Part shown: positions 30,440 through 34,199 of the stretch, in pieces
How positions within the stretch are numbered: the stretch's first letter is position 1
Layout of the letters: every line of letters begins with the position of its first letter
From: Draconibacterium orientale
Lineage (GTDB): Bacteria; Bacteroidota; Bacteroidia; Bacteroidales; UBA1556
Direction of reading: 5' to 3'
DNA: 34,199 bases
Assembly: GCA_022736595.1 (NCBI GenBank)
Contig: DZDC01000002.1
Span: forward strand, 13,620-47,818
Made by a program: the position numbers and the translations under genes
Notes under the pieces: generated by a model
The model's database searches: none
What the model was told of the DNA's origin: nothing
Seen by the model: the letters and a program-made list of their open reading frames with translations, nothing else

Positions 30440-30607
30440 CTATGCTGGAGAAATTGCTTCAACAGGGCAAACATCGGCACATGAGCCACAGTCAGTACAT
30501 AAATCTGGATTTATAACATAAATATCTCCTTCTGAGATAGCTTCAACTGGACACTCATCAATACAGGTGCCACAAGCAGTACAATCTTCACTAATAACGT
30601 AAGCCAT
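30440..30607 (-). CDS. 2x[4Fe-4S] ferredoxin (missing from ORF track, 55 aa)
   Basis: Direct translation MAYVISEDCTACGTCIDECPVEAISEGDIYVINPDLCTDCGSCADVCPVEAISPA*; two CxxCxxCxxxCP motifs. Confidence 0.97.
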   Translation of the reverse strand: MAYVISEDCTACGTCIDECPVEAISEGDIYVINPDLCTDCGSCADVCPVEAISPA

Positions 30608-30648
30608 TTCTAATAAAATTTTTGTTAATAATAGTTTTTAAAACGGTG

Positions 30649-30656
30649 CAAATATA
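30649..30656 (-). promoter_or_regulatory. Candidate -7 box TATATTTG for ferredoxin gene
   Basis: Minus strand 'ctaTATATTTGcaccg', about 42 bp upstream of ATG. Confidence 0.5.
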
Positions 30657-30970
30657 GATAGAACTTTGATAGAGTTTAAAACTTATGGTGATTTATAATA
30701 TTCTAAATAAGCAGTTTTATCTAAAACGATTTTAAATTAGAAGTCGTGGTTTTATGGAAATATTGGGATAGTTTTTCTAAATTGACTGATTTAAGATTAG
30801 CTCAGCAGATATAATCATTTTGAGTCGGAATTTGAAAATGGGACTTTTTTTTATCGATTTGTCCAGTTTTTTGAGTATTAGCTGTTATTTAGAGTATTTT
30901 TTAGGTTAATAATTGGCAAAAATCATGTTAAAAAAAAACGAATTTACTATTTAGCATATATATAAAAAAG

Positions 30971-30978
30971 TACCTTTG
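30971..30978 (+). promoter_or_regulatory. Bacteroidetes -7 box TACCTTTG for korAB
   Basis: 'aaaaagTACCTTTGccgc', 28 bp upstream of the korA ATG. Confidence 0.6.
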
Positions 30979-31005
30979 CCGCAAATATAAACTATTCAAA
31001 ATACA

Positions 31006-32847
31006 ATGGCTAAAAATAATAATTTTAAGGAATTAGAGCGAATAGTCGTTAAGTTTGCTGGCGATTCTGGAGATGGAATGCAGCTAACGGGATCCCAATT
31101 TTCGGATGCCGCTGCAATTTTCGGAAACGATTTGGCTACTTTCCCCGATTTTCCCTCAGAAATTAGAGCTCCTCAAGGAACAATTGCAGGAGTTTCAGGT
31201 TTTCAAGTTCATATAGGACATGCCGATATCCATACTTCAGGAGATAAGGCTGATGTTTTGGTTGCAATGAATCCTGCAGCATTAAAATACAATCTGCCCT
31301 ATTGTAAACCCGGTGCAACCATCATCATTGATGTGGATAGCTTTGACGAAAAAAGCTACAAAAAGGCTAATTGTACAGAAGATCCTTTGGTTTCTGATAA
31401 ATTGCAAGGCTTTAATGTCATTCAGGCTCCCATTACTTCTTTAACCCACGCTACTCTTAAAGAAACAGGTCTTGACTCTAAAACCATAGATAAAACAAGA
31501 AACCAATTTGTTACAGGTATTTTAGTTTACCTTTTCAATCGTGATATGGAGGTTGTTGAACAATTTATAAGAAATAAATTTAAGAAGAAACCCGAATTGG
31601 CTGAAGCTAATATTAAAGTGATTAAAGAAGGATACAATTATTCTGATACCATTGAGGCATTATCAACTACCTATATTGTAAATCCTAATATTAATCGCAA
31701 AGGGAAGTTCCGTACGATGACTGGAAATCAAGCTACTGCTTGGGGCTTAATGGCTGGTGCAGAAAAATCAGGATTAGAACTCTTTTTAGGGTCGTATCCT
31801 ATTACTCCTGCCACTGATATCCTTTCAGAATTGTCTATTCACAAAGAATTGGGTGTGAAAACCTTTCAAGCTGAAGATGAAATTGCAGGTATTAATTCAG
31901 CTATTGGTGCTGCTTATGCAGGGAGTCTATCTGCTACAACCACTTCCGGACCTGGGTTGAGTTTAAAAAGCGAAGCTCTTGGTTTAGCTTTTATTACCGA
32001 GTTACCTTTAGTAATTGTAAATGTACAACGGGGCGGACCTTCAACAGGTTTACCAACCAAAACCGAACAAACCGACCTTATGCAAGCCCTTTGGGGAAGA
32101 AATGGGGAAGCTCCCATTCCTGTAATTGCAGCGAGTTCACCAGCAGATTGCTTTGATTATGCTTTTGAAGCATGCAAAATTGCAGTGGAACACATGACTC
32201 CAGTGATCTTGCTTACCGATTCTTATTTAGCTAATGGAAGTGGATTGTGGCCCATAGTTGATATGAATCAATTGCCAGCCATCAAACCTCGTATAGCTGA
32301 AGCTAATACCGAATATCTTCCCTATCGTCGCGATGAGGTTACCCTTGCTCGTACTTGGGCTATCCCAGGGACTCCCGGTACCCACCATCGAGTTGGGGGA
32401 TTAGAAAAATTGGACGGTAAAGGCTCAGTTTCTCATGATCCTCATAACCATGAAAAAATGGTTCAGCTTAGAGCAGCAAAAGTGAATAAACTTGTTGACT
32501 TTTTACCTGAACAAAAAGTATATGGTAAAACTGAAGGCGATTTGCTTGTTGTAGGTTGGGGAAGTAGCAAAGGTGCTATTTATTCTGCATTCGATGAGTT
32601 ATCATCGGAAGGTAAAGATATTGCCTTTACCAATTTCAATTACCTATTTCCGCTGCCCAAGGAAACCGCTGATATATTCAAGAAATATAAACGCATCTTA
32701 GTTTGTGAGTTAAACTCAGGTCAATTTGCTCATCATTTGAGAACCCAATTGCCCCAGTTTGAATACCTGCAATACAATAAGATTCAGGCACAACCATTCA
32801 TGGTTTCAGAGTTATTAAGTAAGTTTAACGAATTATTGGAGGCCTAA
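31006..32847 (+). CDS. korA: 2-oxoacid (2-oxoglutarate):ferredoxin oxidoreductase, fused gamma-alpha subunit
   Basis: 613 aa; gamma domain 'KFAGDSGDGMQLTGSQF' then alpha 'GSYPITPATDILSEL...FQAEDEIAGINSAIGAAYAG'. Confidence 0.93.
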   Translation: MAKNNNFKELERIVVKFAGDSGDGMQLTGSQFSDAAAIFGNDLATFPDFPSEIRAPQGTIAGVSGFQVHIGHADIHTSGDKADVLVAMNPAALKYNLPYCKPGATIIIDVDSFDEKSYKKANCTEDPLVSDKLQGFNVIQAPITSLTHATLKETGLDSKTIDKTRNQFVTGILVYLFNRDMEVVEQFIRNKFKKKPELAEANIKVIKEGYNYSDTIEALSTTYIVNPNINRKGKFRTMTGNQATAWGLMAGAEKSGLELFLGSYPITPATDILSELSIHKELGVKTFQAEDEIAGINSAIGAAYAGSLSATTTSGPGLSLKSEALGLAFITELPLVIVNVQRGGPSTGLPTKTEQTDLMQALWGRNGEAPIPVIAASSPADCFDYAFEACKIAVEHMTPVILLTDSYLANGSGLWPIVDMNQLPAIKPRIAEANTEYLPYRRDEVTLARTWAIPGTPGTHHRVGGLEKLDGKGSVSHDPHNHEKMVQLRAAKVNKLVDFLPEQKVYGKTEGDLLVVGWGSSKGAIYSAFDELSSEGKDIAFTNFNYLFPLPKETADIFKKYKRILVCELNSGQFAHHLRTQLPQFEYLQYNKIQAQPFMVSELLSKFNELLEA

Positions 32848-32849
32848 AA

Positions 32850-33875
32850 ATGATAGATATAATTAAAGATATTCCACAATATACTCGTAAAGATTTTGTG
32901 TCCGATCAAGAAGTGAAGTGGTGTGCAGGATGTGGCGACTTTTCTATTTTATCGGCGGTACAAAACGCACTTCCCGAAGTGGGAGTTAAAAAAGAGGATT
33001 TTGTTTTCGTTTCAGGAATTGGATGTTCAAGTCGCTTTCCCTATTATGTGGATACTTATGGATTTCATGGAATCCATGGAAGAGCAGCAGCCATTGCCTC
33101 AGGTGTAAAATTGTCAAACCCTAAGCTTAGTGTTTGGATTGCAACCGGTGATGGCGATAGTATGGCCATTGGAGGAAATCACTTTATCCATATTCTTCGT
33201 CGTAACATTGATGTAAACATCATCATGTTTAACAACAAAATCTATGGGTTGACAAAAGGTCAATATTCCCCCACAACGGATTTGGGCCACGTTACCAAAA
33301 CCTCTCCTTACGGAACCATTGAGCATCCCTTTAAACCAGGGCAATTGGCAATGGGTGCAGGAGGTACTTTCTACGCTCGTACCGTGGATACTGACCCTAA
33401 GCAGATGAAGGAAGTTTTCATTGAAGCAGCCAAACATAGAGGTACCTCTATGGTAGAGGTTTTGCAAAACTGTGTGATCTTCAATAACAAAGTGCATGCA
33501 GAAATTACCAATAAAGAAAACCGTGACAACAACCAAATTTATTTAAAGCACGGTCAGAAAATGATCTTTGGTGCAAATGGTGAAAAGGGCTTGGTACTCG
33601 ATGGACTAAAGCTTAAAGTTGTGACCATTGGTCAAGATGGATATACAATGGATCATGTGCTTGTGCATAACGTGGAAGAAGAAGATCCAACTATGGCTTT
33701 CTTGCTTGCTCGTATGTCATTGCCCGAATTCCCCATTGCTATGGGTGTAATTAGAGCCTTTAAAACCGATGTTTATGACGATTTAATGACCGCGCAAATT
33801 GCTAATGTTAAAGCCAATTCTAAGATTAAAAATATGACTGATTTAGTTAATAGCGGCAATACTTTTAGTTTGTAG
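32850..33875 (+). CDS. korB: 2-oxoacid (2-oxoglutarate):ferredoxin oxidoreductase, beta subunit (TPP-binding)
   Basis: 341 aa; 'KWCAGCGDFSILSAVQ', 'GIGCSSRFPYYVDTYGFHGIHGRA', 'GDGDSMAIGGNHFIHILRRN'. Confidence 0.94.
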   Translation: MIDIIKDIPQYTRKDFVSDQEVKWCAGCGDFSILSAVQNALPEVGVKKEDFVFVSGIGCSSRFPYYVDTYGFHGIHGRAAAIASGVKLSNPKLSVWIATGDGDSMAIGGNHFIHILRRNIDVNIIMFNNKIYGLTKGQYSPTTDLGHVTKTSPYGTIEHPFKPGQLAMGAGGTFYARTVDTDPKQMKEVFIEAAKHRGTSMVEVLQNCVIFNNKVHAEITNKENRDNNQIYLKHGQKMIFGANGEKGLVLDGLKLKVVTIGQDGYTMDHVLVHNVEEEDPTMAFLLARMSLPEFPIAMGVIRAFKTDVYDDLMTAQIANVKANSKIKNMTDLVNSGNTFSL

Positions 33876-33895
33876 ATTCCTTAATAAATTATGAG

Positions 33896-33931
33896 AAGCC
33901 ACCTTTGAGTTTTCAATGGGTGGCTTTTTTT
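33896..33931 (+). terminator. Rho-independent terminator after korB
   Basis: AAGCCACC...GGTGGCTT followed by T-run; inner TTGA/TCAA extension. Confidence 0.88.
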
Positions 33932-33954
33932 ATGTCATGTTTTTTTTATGTCAT
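33925..33954 (+). repeat. 14-bp direct repeat TTTTTTTATGTCAT x2 separated by GT
   Basis: 33925-33938 and 33941-33954 are identical. Confidence 0.8.
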
Positions 33955-34102
33955 TTGCTTAATACCGATGAAGCATTTAACATAGTTCAGTTTCATGTGA
34001 TCTTCTTATGTTTTACATTAAGGTCACATGGAATTATTCATGTAGCATTTATTTTTTAAGGTATTCATGAAGCGTTTGGCTTACGCATGGCTTATCGCAT
34101 TA

Positions 34103-34128
34103 CTGCTTGTCTGGCGGCAGACAAGTAG
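34103..34128. repeat. REP-like GC-rich inverted repeat CTGCTTGTCTG-GCGG-CAGACAAGTAG
   Basis: 8-bp perfect stem extended to 11 bp with one G-U; GC-rich island in AT-rich noncoding DNA. Confidence 0.7.
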
Positions 34129-34199
34129 GATATTTAATTAAAAAATTTTAGTACATGACAATTTTCAATTTAGACCGTCTAAGGTTGAGGTTGTATTGT

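Noticed and set aside
30303-30521. 72-aa plus-strand ORF across recR start, terminator and ferredoxin end
   Set aside because: Runs through a strong intrinsic terminator hairpin and antisense to the ferredoxin CDS.
33114-33536. 140-aa minus-strand ORF inside korB
   Set aside because: Antisense to a conserved TPP-domain CDS; no family features or own promoter/start context.

Overview
This is a Bacteroidetes-type chromosomal window: AT-rich, with TAnnTTTG -7 promoter elements and few Shine-Dalgarno motifs. Most of it is one long, mostly co-directional ribosomal protein super-cluster, rpsL-rpsG-fusA followed by the S10, spc and alpha operons through rplQ, then eno. Two small genes missing from the ORF track, rpmD and rpmJ, are present and were read directly from the DNA. 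The left flank holds a 5'-truncated TPR/PD40/OmpA (PorE-like architecture) protein, a carboxypeptidase-regulatory-domain protein, a cysH-type APS/PAPS reductase and a Prc/CtpA-like S41 protease. The right flank holds a TlpA-like thioredoxin lipoprotein, a DUF2851-like protein, a PaaI-like thioesterase, a Crp/Fnr regulator, recR, a 2x[4Fe-4S] ferredoxin and, divergent from it, korAB (2-oxoacid:ferredoxin oxidoreductase). I recognised no tRNA, rRNA, CRISPR array or transposase. The strongest unexplained signal is the roughly 670-bp gap upstream of rpsL. It contains a well-formed promoter, a candidate structured RNA of about 145 nt (5' hairpin with a GUAA tetraloop, a pseudoknot and mutually exclusive helices), a 22-bp perfect palindrome, and a second promoter with an inverted repeat exactly between its -33 and -7 elements. 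Second-tier items are the four-cysteine/GPDF...EIH signature of the DUF2851-like protein, a 15-bp tandem repeat forming the S12 C-terminus, and REP-like and other hairpins in the right-hand noncoding tail.
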